Source of the DNA: an uncultured Lachnospiraceae bacterium
GTDB lineage: Bacteria; Bacillota; Clostridia; Lachnospirales; Lachnospiraceae
Assembly (NCBI GenBank): GCA_910584205.1
Contig: CAJUAA010000005.1
Location: 1-64,000 of the forward strand
Direction: 5' to 3'
Length of the DNA: 64,000 nucleotides
The notes under the pieces were generated by a model. That model had not been told where the DNA came from. It saw nothing but the letters and a program-made list of their open reading frames with translations, and did no database searches. Position numbers and translations under genes: made by a program. Shown here in pieces: positions 8,466 to 19,646 of the stretch (its first letter is position 1; each line of letters begins with the position of its first letter).

Positions 8466-9890
8466 TTATAGTTTCTGCGGATCCTGGCTCTGCAGGGCGG
8501 AGGATACGCTCATCGGATATCGGCCGTCGAAGCATGCCGTACAGAGCGGCAGCCCGTCAACCGTGGAAGGCAGATCCTCCACCCGCATGTAGCCCAGAGA
8601 ATCGGCGCCGATGAGCTGCCGGATCTCTTCCGTGGAATGGGAGGCAGCCAGAAGCTGGCGGTTGGACGGAATATCGGTTCCAAAATAACAGGGATGGAGA
8701 AAGGGCGGAGAGCTGATCCGCACGTGTACCTTTCCCGCGCCCGCCTGTTTCAGCAGGCGGATGAGATTGGCGATGGTGGTTCCCCGTACGATGGAATCGT
8801 CCACCAGGACGATATCCTTTCCCCTGACGGCCTGCTCCAGGACGCTCAGCTTCAGCCGGACGCCGGATTCCCGTTCCTTCTGGGTCGGTTTGATAAAGGT
8901 CCTCCCTACATAGCTGTTTTTGTAAAATGCCAGCCCGAAAGGAATGCCGGACTGTTCCGCAAAGCCCTGGGCGGCAGTGATGCCGGAGTCGGGAACCCCT
9001 GTAACCAGGTCCGCCTGTGCCGGATATGCCTTCGCCAGAGCGGCGCCGGCTTTCTTACGGGATTCATAGACCGAAATTCCGTCCAGCGTACTGTCAAGTC
9101 TGGCAAAATAGATGTATTCAAAAATGCAGTGGGCGTGCAGTTCCTGCTGCATTCCCATGTCGGAAGCAATTCCGTTTCTGGAAACCGTCACGATCTCTCC
9201 AGGACGGATATCCCGCAGAAACCGGGCGCCGACGGCAGTCAGCGCACAGCTTTCGGAGGCGATCATATAGGAATTTCCTTTTTTTCCCAGACAGAGGGGC
9301 TTCAGTCCCAGTGGGTCCCGCACGCCGATGAGCTTCCTTGGGCTGGCGATGACCAGCCCGTAGGCGCCCTTTAACCTGGAAGCGGTTTTTCGGATCGCTT
9401 CCTCGACGGTTTTGGTATGTACCCGTGCCCGTGCGATCTCATAGGCGATGACCTCCGAGTCTGTCGTAGTCTGGAAGATGGCTCCGGTTCGGGCAAGCTC
9501 CTCCCGAAGCTCTTCTGTATTTACCAGATTGCCGTTGTGTGCCAGCGCCAGCGTGCCCTTGATGTAATTCAGTACCAGAGGCTGCGCGTTGTTCAGACTG
9601 GTTTCTCCGGTGGTGGAATAACGGACATGCCCGACTCCCAGGTTTCCTTTCAGCTCTGTCAATGTGCGTTCTTTGAATACTTCATGCACCAGTCCCATGC
9701 CTTTGTGCACATTCATATTCCCTTTGGGGCCAACGGTATCGCATACGGCGATCCCGCAGGATTCCTGTCCCCGGTGCTGGAGGGAAGCCAGGCCATAACA
9801 GATGGGGCCTGCCGCCTCCTCTCCGTCCGGGTTGAAAATTCCGAATACGCCGCATGCTTCCTTGATTCGTTCTGCTGCTGTCTGATCCAT
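8466..9890 (-). CDS. purF: Amidophosphoribosyltransferase
   Basis: 474 aa. It makes phosphoribosylamine from PRPP and glutamine, the first committed step of purine synthesis. A 12-residue propeptide precedes C13 (CGVFGIF), the glutaminase nucleophile of the class II amidotransferase domain, which continues with LQHRGQES and VGHVRYSTTG. The PRPP loop VLVDDSIVRGTT lies near residue 350. Cysteines in HCIFEYIY, HPCYFG and LCTACFDGRYP match the 4Fe-4S ligands of the Bacillus-type enzyme. It starts 11 bases after glnN ends and is probably co-transcribed with it, away from other purine genes. A terminator-like leader element for amt follows. Confidence 0.95.
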   Translation of the reverse strand: MDQTAAERIKEACGVFGIFNPDGEEAAGPICYGLASLQHRGQESCGIAVCDTVGPKGNMNVHKGMGLVHEVFKERTLTELKGNLGVGHVRYSTTGETSLNNAQPLVLNYIKGTLALAHNGNLVNTEELREELARTGAIFQTTTDSEVIAYEIARARVHTKTVEEAIRKTASRLKGAYGLVIASPRKLIGVRDPLGLKPLCLGKKGNSYMIASESCALTAVGARFLRDIRPGEIVTVSRNGIASDMGMQQELHAHCIFEYIYFARLDSTLDGISVYESRKKAGAALAKAYPAQADLVTGVPDSGITAAQGFAEQSGIPFGLAFYKNSYVGRTFIKPTQKERESGVRLKLSVLEQAVRGKDIVLVDDSIVRGTTIANLIRLLKQAGAGKVHVRISSPPFLHPCYFGTDIPSNRQLLAASHSTEEIRQLIGADSLGYMRVEDLPSTVDGLPLCTACFDGRYPMSVSSALQSQDPQKL

Positions 9891-9901
9891 GGATCTTTTC
9901 C

Positions 9902-12001
<2,100 letters not shown>

Positions 12002-12048
12002 AGTGTGATCTCCTTTCTGAGACGCACGGCGTACGCTGCCATGCGGAT

Positions 12049-12094
12049 AAAAAAAGAAAAGGCGCCCTGGAATCATCCAAAGCGCCTTTGCTTT
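12049..12094 (-). promoter_or_regulatory. Terminator/antiterminator leader of glnN
   Basis: Minus strand. A terminator stem, AAAGGCGC (12089-12082) with GCGCCTTT (12065-12058), is topped by a TGGA/TCCA extension and followed by a T-rich tail to 12049. Immediately 5' and overlapping it, AAAGC (12094-12090) can pair with GCTTT (12083-12079), leaving the six-base loop AAAGGC with A at position 1 and G at position 4. This matches the hexaloop rule described for ANTAR-protein RNA targets. The alternative hairpin would block the terminator. It begins only a few bases after the expected transcription start. Confidence 0.72.
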
Positions 12095-12103
12095 ACGAGC
12101 AGT

Positions 12104-12131
12104 AGTATACACGTATTTCAGAAAATGTCAA
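12104..12131 (-). promoter_or_regulatory. Sigma-A-type promoter of glnN
   Basis: Minus strand: TTGACA at 12131-12126, a 16-base spacer, and TATACT at 12109-12104. Transcription would begin near 12097, just before the leader hairpins. Confidence 0.8.
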
Positions 12132-12162
12132 GACCCATTTTGAAAAATACTGTAAAAATCCG

Positions 12163-13020
12163 TCAGCCCTTTATTTTCTTCAGTTCTTCTTCGCTGCAGC
12201 CGGAAAGCCGGATGATTTCCTGGTCGGAGATGTTCTGCCTGATCATATTGCGGATGATCTGGCTGCGTCCCTCCGCGAGTCCTACAGTCCGTCCCTCCGC
12301 AAGTCCTACAGTCCGTCCCTCTGCCAGCCCTTCTTTTCTTGCTTCTGCCCGTTCATAGGCTTTCCATGCTTTTTCATCCCGGATCTGCTTCAGGTGCGCT
12401 TCGTAGCGTATCCGCAGCCGGCGGCTCAGGCTCATCTCTCTTACTTCTCTGATCGCTTCCAGTATGCCTGGATTTTTTGTTCGAATCATCTCCAGATCCT
12501 CCTCACAGTCTGCCCGGAAAAACCGGAGCCATTCTTCGACAGTTCCGTTTTCCTTCAGTTTTTTCTTAAGCTCCAGGATATGGATCTCCAGTACATCGGA
12601 AAACACATATCCCTGTCCGTCACGAAGACAATACACATGATGATATTCTTTCCGGCTTGTCAGGTTAAAATCCAGAATACTGATGGACACGCATTTTTTT
12701 AACAGAGCATAATCTTCTCCGCTCTTCATGTCTTCTGTATAGAGTTTCGCAAGATAAAAGAGCTGGCGTCTGTCCCAGTATGCATAGTGCTTTATCTGGA
12801 GCTCAATATTGATTTTTGTATTGTCATTCATTTCTGCCAGAACATCCAGAATTCCCTGCTTCTGCTTCTGGTATCTTCGCCGCAGAAATGTGTTTTTCAG
12901 GCGTATGGTGCGGATCTCTTCCGGCGGAATCGCCAGAACTGCACTGATAAAGTACTTAAGGACCGTCTCATTCTGGAACAGTTCCTTCATGCAGACGTCC
13001 GATTTAGGGGGTATAAACAT
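12163..13020 (-). CDS. Rpn-family recombination-promoting nuclease / PD-(D/E)XK transposase-like protein
   Basis: About 285 aa. The N-terminal region (FKNDxxFK-like start, then GILDVLAEMNDNTKINIELQ) carries the D...E-x-Q core of PD-(D/E)XK nucleases annotated as Rpn or PDDEXK_2 family. The second half is helical and charged, with in-frame repeats of AEGRTVGL, ending in a small segment NISDQEIIRLSGCSEEEL typical of the C-terminus of this family. Rpn proteins are DNA nucleases linked to recA-independent recombination and phage defence. ATG codons occur at 13023 and 13020; CCTCCT at 13028-13033 spaces better to 13020. It separates the divergent glnN and gltB units. Confidence 0.8.
   Translation of the reverse strand: MFIPPKSDVCMKELFQNETVLKYFISAVLAIPPEEIRTIRLKNTFLRRRYQKQKQGILDVLAEMNDNTKINIELQIKHYAYWDRRQLFYLAKLYTEDMKSGEDYALLKKCVSISILDFNLTSRKEYHHVYCLRDGQGYVFSDVLEIHILELKKKLKENGTVEEWLRFFRADCEEDLEMIRTKNPGILEAIREVREMSLSRRLRIRYEAHLKQIRDEKAWKAYERAEARKEGLAEGRTVGLAEGRTVGLAEGRSQIIRNMIRQNISDQEIIRLSGCSEEELKKIKG
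12267..12327 (-). repeat. 24-bp in-frame tandem repeat inside the Rpn gene
   Basis: Two complete near-identical 24-base units (12267-12290 and 12291-12314, differing at one base) are followed by half a unit. They encode the octapeptide AEGRTVGL about 2.5 times. Eight-residue repeats of this kind are length-variable in many Rpn proteins. There are no spacers, so it is not a CRISPR array. Confidence 0.85.
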
Positions 13021-13074
13021 CATTCTGCCTCCTTTGAAGTACCAAAGAGAACGGCGGAATGTTTGATTATCCTT

Positions 13075-13103
13075 ATTATATCCGTTTCTTTGACATTGCT
13101 CAA
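13075..13103 (-). promoter_or_regulatory. Promoter of the Rpn gene
   Basis: Minus strand: TTGAGC at 13103-13098, a 17-base spacer, TATAAT at 13080-13075. It is about 50 bases upstream of the start codon. Confidence 0.6.
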
Positions 13104-13282
13104 TATTTATTTTCAGGTTCTGGAAATTTTCGGCGATTTGCCGAAAAAGATATGAGGCAGACAACAGCTGCCTTCTATTGGCACAGTATCAGAAAAAATA
13201 CAGATTGTCAATGTTTTGATAAAAAATAAGGCGGCATTACGATCTGTTTGAAAATCAGGGCCGGTCCTCTGTAAAAAAGTAT

Positions 13283-13311
13283 TTGACAAATAAAGAAGAA
13301 ACAGGCATAAT
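13283..13311 (+). promoter_or_regulatory. Sigma-A-type promoter of gltBD
   Basis: TTGACA at 13283-13288, a 17-base spacer, CATAAT at 13306-13311. Transcription would start near 13318, shortly before the leader terminator. The stretch 13104-13282 upstream holds no gene that I can support. Confidence 0.82.
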
Positions 13312-13326
13312 GATAGCGTTAATAAG

Positions 13327-13371
13327 CTGACAAGGGAGTCAGGAATCCGTGGGGATCCTGGCTCTTTTTTT
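13327..13371 (+). promoter_or_regulatory. Terminator/antiterminator leader of gltB
   Basis: A terminator stem, GAGTCAGGA (13336-13344) with TCCTGGCTC (13356-13364), extended by TCC/GGA, is followed by seven Ts (13365-13371). Overlapping its 5' arm, CTGAC (13327-13331) pairs with GTCAG (13338-13342) around the hexaloop AAGGGA, with A at position 1 and G at position 4. Only one hairpin can form. The arrangement and its distance from the transcription start mirror the glnN leader. Confidence 0.72.
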
Positions 13372-13480
13372 GTGCACAGGGGCGTATACCAAACATGGGC
13401 TGCCATGCGGCAGGGCCCCTGCGCGGCGGGCAGAGGAAGGAGCTTCCCTGCACGATTCTGATTTACAGGAGGAGCACATT

Positions 13481-16400
13481 ATGGACAGAAATGCGGTTAT
13501 GGAGAACCAGGGCCTGTACCGACAGCAGTTCGAGCATGAGAACTGCGGAATCGGCGCGATCGTCAACAGCAGAGGGATCAAGAGCCACCAGACGGTTGAA
13601 AACGCACTGCGGATCGTGGAAAATCTGGAGCACAGGGCAGGAAAAGATGCAGAAGGAAAGACCGGGGACGGCGTGGGAATCCTCCTGCAGATCGCCCATT
13701 CCTTTTTTAAAAAGGTCTGCGCTCAGGAAGGGATTTCCATCGGAGATGAGCGGGAATACGGCATCGCGCAGCTTTTTTTCCCGCAGGATGAACTGAAATG
13801 CAATCAGGCAAAGAAGATGTTTGAGATCATCGTGGAAAAGGAAGGCATGGAATTTCTGGGATTCCGGGAAGTGCCGGTGCATGCGGATGTTCTGGGTCAC
13901 AAAGCGAAGGAGTGCATGCCCCATATTGTCCAGGCGTTTATCCGGAAACCGGAACAGGTGGAAAAGGGGCTGGAATTTGACCGGAAGCTGTATATTGCCC
14001 GCAGGGTATTCGAGCAGAGCAATGACAATACCTATGTGGTATCCATGTCCAGTCGTACGATCGTCTATAAAGGCATGTTCCTGGTGGGACAGCTCAGGAC
14101 CTTTTTTGAGGATCTGCAGGACCCGGCGTATGAGTCCGCCATTGCCATGGTCCATTCCCGGTTCAGCACCAACACGAATCCGAGCTGGGAGCGGGCGCAT
14201 CCCAACCGTTTTATCGTGCACAACGGCGAAATCAATACGATCCGGGGAAATGCGGATAAAATGCTGGCAAGAGAGGAGACCATGGAATCCGGCCATCTGA
14301 AAGAAGAGCTGCACAAGATTCTCCCGGTGGTGGATACCAACGGTTCCGATTCCGCCATGCTGGACAATACGCTGGAATTTCTGGTGATGAGCGGTATGGA
14401 GCTCCCGCTGGCGGTTATGATTACGATTCCGGAGCCCTGGAGCAACAACCAGACGCTCTCCCAGGATGAACGGGATTTTTATCAGTATTACGCCACCATG
14501 ATGGAGCCCTGGGACGGGCCGGCCTCCATCGTCTTCTCGGACGGAGACGTGATGGGAGCGGTACTGGACCGGAACGGCCTGCGTCCCTCCCGCTATTATG
14601 TGCTGAAAAACGGCGATCTGGTCCTGTCCTCCGAGGTGGGCGTGCTGGATGTGCCGGAGGAGGAGATTGTCCTGAAGGAACGCCTTCACCCGGGAAAAGT
14701 ACTTCTGGTGGATACGGTGCAGGGAAAAATCATGCAGGATGAGGAGCTGAAGGCGCTTTATACGGTCAGCCAGCCCTATGGGGAATGGCTGGACAGCAAT
14801 CTGGTGGAGCTTAAAGATCTGAAGATCCCCAACATCCGTGTGGAGGAATATGAGTCCGTCAGGCGCAGACAACTTCAGAAGGCATTCGGCTATACATACG
14901 AGGAATACAAAAATTCCATCCGGACCATGGCGCTGAACGGAGGGGAATCCATCACGGCCATGGGCGTGGATACGCCGCTGGCGGTCCTTTCTGAGAAAAA
15001 ACGTCCATTGTTTGACTATTTTAAACAGCTGTTTGCCCAGGTGACCAATCCGCCTATCGACGCCATCCGGGAGGAAATCGTGACCAGCACGGCAGTTTAT
15101 GTGGGAAAAAGAGGCAACCTTCTGGAGGAAAAAGCGGAAAACTGTCAGGTACTGAAGATCAACAATCCGATTCTGACCAACACGGATATGCTGAAGATCA
15201 AGAAGATGAAGAAAGACGGCTTCCGCGTGGCAGTGGTGCCGATCATTTATTATAAGAGCGCAAGGCTGGAGCGAGCCATCGACCGCCTGTTCGTAGAGGT
15301 GGATAAGGCGTACCGGGACGGCGCAAATATTCTGGTGCTCTCAGACCGGGGCGTGGATGAGAACCATGTGCCGATTCCGTCGCTTCTGGCGGTGTCAGCA
15401 GTCCATCAGCATCTGGTTAACACGAAGAAACAGACGTCCATGTCGCTGATTCTGGAGTCCGGCGAGCCCAGAGAGGTCCATCATTTCGCCACGCTGCTGG
15501 GTTACGGCGCCTGCGCGGTGAATCCTTATCTGGCGCTTGATACGATCCATGAGCTGATCGAGGAGAAGCTGCTGGACAAGGACTATTATGCGGCTGTGGA
15601 CGATTACAATGCCGCGGTTCTTCACGGTATTGTCAAGATTGCTTCCAAGATGGGAATTTCTACCATCCAGTCCTATCAGGGCGCAAAGATTTTTGAAGCC
15701 ATCGGTATTTCCAGAGAGGTAACGGAGAAATATTTTTCCGGAACCGTCAGCCGGGTGGGCGGCATCACCATGGAAGATATTGCGGAGCAGGTGGACTATT
15801 ACCATTCCAAAGCGTTCGATCCCCTGGGGCTGGAGACCGACCTGACCCTCGACAGCCTTGGCAAACACAAAAGACGCAGCGGCGGGGAGGAACACCGATA
15901 CAACCCACAGACCATCCATTTACTGCAGCAGTCCGCGTGGAACGGAGATTACGGATTGTTTAAACAGTATACGCAGAAGGTGGATGAGGAACAGAGCGGA
16001 TACCTTCGGAGCCTGATGGATTTCCGGTATCCGGCGCAGCCGGTTCCCATTGAGGAAGTGGAAAGCGTGGATGAGATCGTGAAGCGGTTCAAGACCGGCG
16101 CCATGTCCTACGGTTCCATTTCTCAGGAAGCCCATGAGACCCTTGCCGTCGCCATGAACCATCTCCACGGAAAATCCAACACCGGCGAAGGCGGCGAGAG
16201 CGACGAGAGACTGGACTCCGCAGGCAGCAGCGAGGACCGCTGTTCCGCCATCAAGCAGGTGGCGTCCGCCCGTTTCGGCGTGACCAGCCGCTATTTGGTG
16301 AGCGCGCAGGAAATCCAGATCAAGATGGCCCAGGGAGCAAAGCCGGGCGAGGGCGGGCATCTGCCGGCCAGGAAAGTATACCCGTGGATCGCCAGGACCA

Positions 16401-18040
16401 GGCATTCCACGCCCGGCGTGAGCCTGATCTCTCCGCCGCCCCATCATGACATCTATTCCATCGAGGATCTGGCGCAGCTGATCTATGACCTGAAAAATGC
16501 CAATCAATACGCCAGGATCTCCGTGAAGCTGGTGTCCGAGGCCGGCGTGGGGACCGTGGCGGCGGGCGTGGCAAAGGCGGGCGCCCAGGTAATCCTGATC
16601 TCCGGGTATGACGGAGGCACCGGCGCGGCTCCGGAGAGCTCCATCCACAACGCGGGACTTCCGTGGGAGCTGGGACTTGCGGAGACCCATCAGACGCTTC
16701 TGAAAAACGGGCTGCGGGGCCGGGTCCGCATCGAGACCGACGGAAAGCTCATGAGCGGCCGGGACGTGGCCATCGCCGCGCTTCTGGGAGCGGAAGAATT
16801 CGGTTTTGCCACGGCTCCTCTGGTGACCATGGGCTGCGTGATGATGCGTGTCTGCAACCTGGATACCTGTCCGGTGGGCGTGGCGACCCAGAATCCGGAG
16901 CTTCGGAAACGGTTTAAGGGCAAACCGGAATACGTGGAGAACTTCATGCGGTTTATCGCACAGGAGCTGCGGGAATATATGGCGAAGCTGGGAGTGCGCA
17001 CCATTGACGAGATGGTCGGAAGGACGGAACTTCTGAAGATCCGGGAGGATGCGGTGTCTCCCATGGCGCCGAAGATGGATCTGTCCCAGATTCTGTCAAA
17101 CGCCTTCCGGACAGAGACGGCGGATGTAATCTTCCAGCCTTCCAAAGTCTTTGATTTTCAGCTGGAGAAGACGCTGGATGAAAAGGTTCTTTTGAAAAAG
17201 CTGAAGACGGCGGTGGAAAAAGGAACGGAAGCTTCCGTGGATCTCAAGGTGGGAAATACGGACCGTACCTTCGGCACGCTTCTGGGTGCCGAGATCACCA
17301 GATGTCATAAGGACGGACTTCCGGAAGATACGATCACGGTCCGCTGTACGGGAGCCGGCGGACAGAGTTTCGGCGCGTTTATCCCGAAGGGACTGACCAT
17401 CACGCTGTGCGGGGATACGAACGACTATTACGGAAAAGGGCTTTCCGGCGGGAAGCTGGTCGTATATCCGCCGAAGAACAGAGGATATCAGGCGGAAGAA
17501 AACATCATCGCAGGAAATGTGGCGCTGTACGGGGCGACCAGCGGTAAGGCGTTCATAAACGGCGTTGCCGGAGAACGTTTTGCAGTCCGGAACTCCGGCG
17601 CTTACGCGGTGGTGGAGGGCGTAGGCGAGCACGGCTGCGAATATATGACCGGCGGCCGGGTCGTCGTCCTTGGAAAGACCGGCAAAAACTTCGCGGCGGG
17701 TATGAGCGGCGGGATCGCCTATGTGCTGGATGAAGACAGCCACCTGTATCGGAACCTGAACAAAGACATGATTTCCATCGAAAAGGTGGAGAACAAGTAT
17801 GACATTCAGGAGCTGAAAGGCATGATTCAGGAACATGTGGACGCGACCGGTTCCGAACGGGGTGCGTGGATCCTGGAGCGCTTTGACGAATATCTTCCGA
17901 AGTTCAAGAAGATCATTCCGTATGATTATAAGAAGATGATCGCCCTGTCCTCCCGTCTGGAAGAAAAGGGAATGAGTACGGAGCAGGCGCAGATGGAAGC
18001 GTTTTATGAGAATTTTCAGTCAAAGGAAACGGAGGAGTGA
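13481..18040 (+). CDS. gltB: Glutamate synthase large subunit
   Basis: 1519 aa, normal for GltB. It makes glutamate from glutamine and 2-oxoglutarate. The N-terminal glutaminase domain has C22 (ENCGIGAIVNSRG), which becomes the first residue after propeptide removal. The central and FMN/2-oxoglutarate domains include NTGEGGES and KPGEGGHLPARKV, and the 3Fe-4S cysteines lie in CVMMRVCNLDTCPVG. The C-terminal GXGXG beta-helix domain contains GAGGQSFGAF. An in-frame ATG at 13349 lies inside the leader terminator; the ATG at 13481, with AGGAGGA upstream, is preferred. gltD starts 3 bases after the stop. Confidence 0.97.
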   Translation: MDRNAVMENQGLYRQQFEHENCGIGAIVNSRGIKSHQTVENALRIVENLEHRAGKDAEGKTGDGVGILLQIAHSFFKKVCAQEGISIGDEREYGIAQLFFPQDELKCNQAKKMFEIIVEKEGMEFLGFREVPVHADVLGHKAKECMPHIVQAFIRKPEQVEKGLEFDRKLYIARRVFEQSNDNTYVVSMSSRTIVYKGMFLVGQLRTFFEDLQDPAYESAIAMVHSRFSTNTNPSWERAHPNRFIVHNGEINTIRGNADKMLAREETMESGHLKEELHKILPVVDTNGSDSAMLDNTLEFLVMSGMELPLAVMITIPEPWSNNQTLSQDERDFYQYYATMMEPWDGPASIVFSDGDVMGAVLDRNGLRPSRYYVLKNGDLVLSSEVGVLDVPEEEIVLKERLHPGKVLLVDTVQGKIMQDEELKALYTVSQPYGEWLDSNLVELKDLKIPNIRVEEYESVRRRQLQKAFGYTYEEYKNSIRTMALNGGESITAMGVDTPLAVLSEKKRPLFDYFKQLFAQVTNPPIDAIREEIVTSTAVYVGKRGNLLEEKAENCQVLKINNPILTNTDMLKIKKMKKDGFRVAVVPIIYYKSARLERAIDRLFVEVDKAYRDGANILVLSDRGVDENHVPIPSLLAVSAVHQHLVNTKKQTSMSLILESGEPREVHHFATLLGYGACAVNPYLALDTIHELIEEKLLDKDYYAAVDDYNAAVLHGIVKIASKMGISTIQSYQGAKIFEAIGISREVTEKYFSGTVSRVGGITMEDIAEQVDYYHSKAFDPLGLETDLTLDSLGKHKRRSGGEEHRYNPQTIHLLQQSAWNGDYGLFKQYTQKVDEEQSGYLRSLMDFRYPAQPVPIEEVESVDEIVKRFKTGAMSYGSISQEAHETLAVAMNHLHGKSNTGEGGESDERLDSAGSSEDRCSAIKQVASARFGVTSRYLVSAQEIQIKMAQGAKPGEGGHLPARKVYPWIARTRHSTPGVSLISPPPHHDIYSIEDLAQLIYDLKNANQYARISVKLVSEAGVGTVAAGVAKAGAQVILISGYDGGTGAAPESSIHNAGLPWELGLAETHQTLLKNGLRGRVRIETDGKLMSGRDVAIAALLGAEEFGFATAPLVTMGCVMMRVCNLDTCPVGVATQNPELRKRFKGKPEYVENFMRFIAQELREYMAKLGVRTIDEMVGRTELLKIREDAVSPMAPKMDLSQILSNAFRTETADVIFQPSKVFDFQLEKTLDEKVLLKKLKTAVEKGTEASVDLKVGNTDRTFGTLLGAEITRCHKDGLPEDTITVRCTGAGGQSFGAFIPKGLTITLCGDTNDYYGKGLSGGKLVVYPPKNRGYQAEENIIAGNVALYGATSGKAFINGVAGERFAVRNSGAYAVVEGVGEHGCEYMTGGRVVVLGKTGKNFAAGMSGGIAYVLDEDSHLYRNLNKDMISIEKVENKYDIQELKGMIQEHVDATGSERGAWILERFDEYLPKFKKIIPYDYKKMIALSSRLEEKGMSTEQAQMEAFYENFQSKETEE

Positions 18041-18043
18041 GAG

Positions 18044-19525
18044 ATGGGAAAGCCTACGGGATTTTTGGAATATGAGAGAAAAAATGCAAAAGTGGAAGAA
18101 CCCCTGAAACGGATCAGCCATTTCCGCGAATTCCGCACACCGCTGCCGCTGGAAGAGCAGCAGGAGCAGGGAGGACGCTGCATGGAGTGCGGCGTTCCCT
18201 TCTGCCAGAACGGAGAGATGCTGGCAGGAATGGCGTCCGGGTGCCCGCTTCACAATCTGGTTCCGGAGACCAACGACCTGGTGTACAGCGGGAACTGGAA
18301 GCAGGCCTATGAGCGTCTGTGCAAGACGCACTGTTTTCCGGAATTTACCTGCCGGGTCTGCCCGGCGCTCTGCGAGGCTGCCTGCACCTGCAATCTGAAC
18401 GGAGAGCCGGTGTCCACGAAGGAAAATGAAAAAGCCATTATCGAACACGCCTACGCCAGCGGCTGGGTGGTGCCGCATCCGCCGAAGGTGCGCACGGGCA
18501 AGACCGTGGCGGTCATCGGAAGCGGCCCCTCGGGCCTGGCCGCGGCGCAGCAGCTGAACCGGAGAGGGCATCTGGTTACCGTATATGAACGGAAAGACCG
18601 GATCGGAGGGCTTCTGCGCTACGGCATTCCCAACATGAAGCTGGACAAACAGGTCCTGGACCGGAGGATTCGCCTGATGGAGGCGGAAGGCGTCGTATTT
18701 AAGACCGGCGTGGACGTGGGCAGGGATATTTCCCCGGAAGAACTGAAGAAGCAGTACGACCGGATCGTACTGGCCTGCGGCGCCTCCAATCCCCGGGATA
18801 TCAACGTGCCGGGCCGGGACGCCGGAAATATCTGCTTTGCGGTGGACTTTCTGTCTTCCGTGACCAAAAGTCTTCTGGATTCCGGTCTGAAAGACGGGCA
18901 GCACGCGCCGGTCAAAGGGAAGCATGTGCTGGTCATCGGCGGAGGCGATACGGGAAATGACTGCGTGGGGACCGCGATCCGTCTGGGTGCAAAGTCGGTT
19001 ACTCAGTTGGAGATGATGCCGAAGCCCGGCGAGACGAGAAGTCCGTCCAATCCGTGGCCTCAGTGGCCGAAAGTGCTGAAGACCGATTACGGACAGGAGG
19101 AGGCCATTGCGCTGTTCGGGCACGATCCGCGGATCTATCAGACCACGGTGAAGGAGTTCCAGAAGGATAAGAAAGGCAACGTAAAAAAAGCGGTCATCGT
19201 AAGCCTGGAGCCGAAAAAAGACGAGAAAACAGGCCGCATGCTCATGGCGCCGGTGGAAGGCAGCGAACAGGTGATCGACGCGGAACTGGTGCTGATCGCG
19301 GCAGGCTTTCTGGGAAGCCAGCCGTATGTGACGGAGGCGTTTCAGGTGAAGGTCAATCCACGGACCAATGTGGACACCCGGGAAGGCGGGTACGAGACGA
19401 GCGTGCCGGGCATCTTTACGGCAGGAGATATGCACCGGGGACAGTCGCTGGTCGTCTGGGCCATTCAGGAAGGACGGCAGGCGGCCAGGGCCGTGGACGA
19501 GTCCCTGATGGGATACACGAACTGA
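18044..19525 (+). CDS. gltD: Glutamate synthase small subunit
   Basis: 493 aa, the expected length. It carries NADPH-derived electrons through FAD and 4Fe-4S clusters to GltB. The N-terminal cysteine motifs CMECGVPFC and CRVCPALCEAACTC are the cluster ligands. GSGPSGLAAAQQL (about residue 160) is the FAD-binding Rossmann motif, and GGGDTGNDC near residue 305 is the NADPH site. The C-terminal FTAGDMHRGQSLVVWAI closes the FAD domain. It is translationally close to gltB and ends before a strong bidirectional terminator. Confidence 0.97.
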   Translation: MGKPTGFLEYERKNAKVEEPLKRISHFREFRTPLPLEEQQEQGGRCMECGVPFCQNGEMLAGMASGCPLHNLVPETNDLVYSGNWKQAYERLCKTHCFPEFTCRVCPALCEAACTCNLNGEPVSTKENEKAIIEHAYASGWVVPHPPKVRTGKTVAVIGSGPSGLAAAQQLNRRGHLVTVYERKDRIGGLLRYGIPNMKLDKQVLDRRIRLMEAEGVVFKTGVDVGRDISPEELKKQYDRIVLACGASNPRDINVPGRDAGNICFAVDFLSSVTKSLLDSGLKDGQHAPVKGKHVLVIGGGDTGNDCVGTAIRLGAKSVTQLEMMPKPGETRSPSNPWPQWPKVLKTDYGQEEAIALFGHDPRIYQTTVKEFQKDKKGNVKKAVIVSLEPKKDEKTGRMLMAPVEGSEQVIDAELVLIAAGFLGSQPYVTEAFQVKVNPRTNVDTREGGYETSVPGIFTAGDMHRGQSLVVWAIQEGRQAARAVDESLMGYTN

Positions 19526-19601
19526 GGTGCAGGAGATCGGATTCGGCATCTCGACTTCGGGGTTTGTGAAGAAAATGAAGGATACGGTTTGGTAAAGGAA
19601 G

Positions 19602-19645
19602 AAAATGCCTGCCAGTGGCTTTCGGGATGCTGACAGGCATTTTTC
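19602..19645 (+). terminator. Bidirectional terminator between gltD and the broken ATPase gene
   Basis: AAAATGCCTG (19602-19611) pairs with CAGGCATTTT (19634-19643). T tracts follow on both strands, so it can end gltBD on the plus strand and the pseudogene on the minus strand. Confidence 0.85.
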
Positions 19646-19646
19646 G

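Noticed and set aside
12002..12112. Upstream extension of glnN
   Set aside because: It would translate through the terminator hairpin and nearly reach the -10 element; the strong AAAGGAG serves the ATG at 12001.
12267..12327. Tandem repeats considered as a CRISPR fragment
   Set aside because: Units are contiguous, in frame with a gene, and without spacers.
13349..13480. Upstream extension of gltB from the ATG at 13349
   Set aside because: It starts inside the leader terminator and has no ribosome binding site; the extension has no homology to the GltB propeptide.
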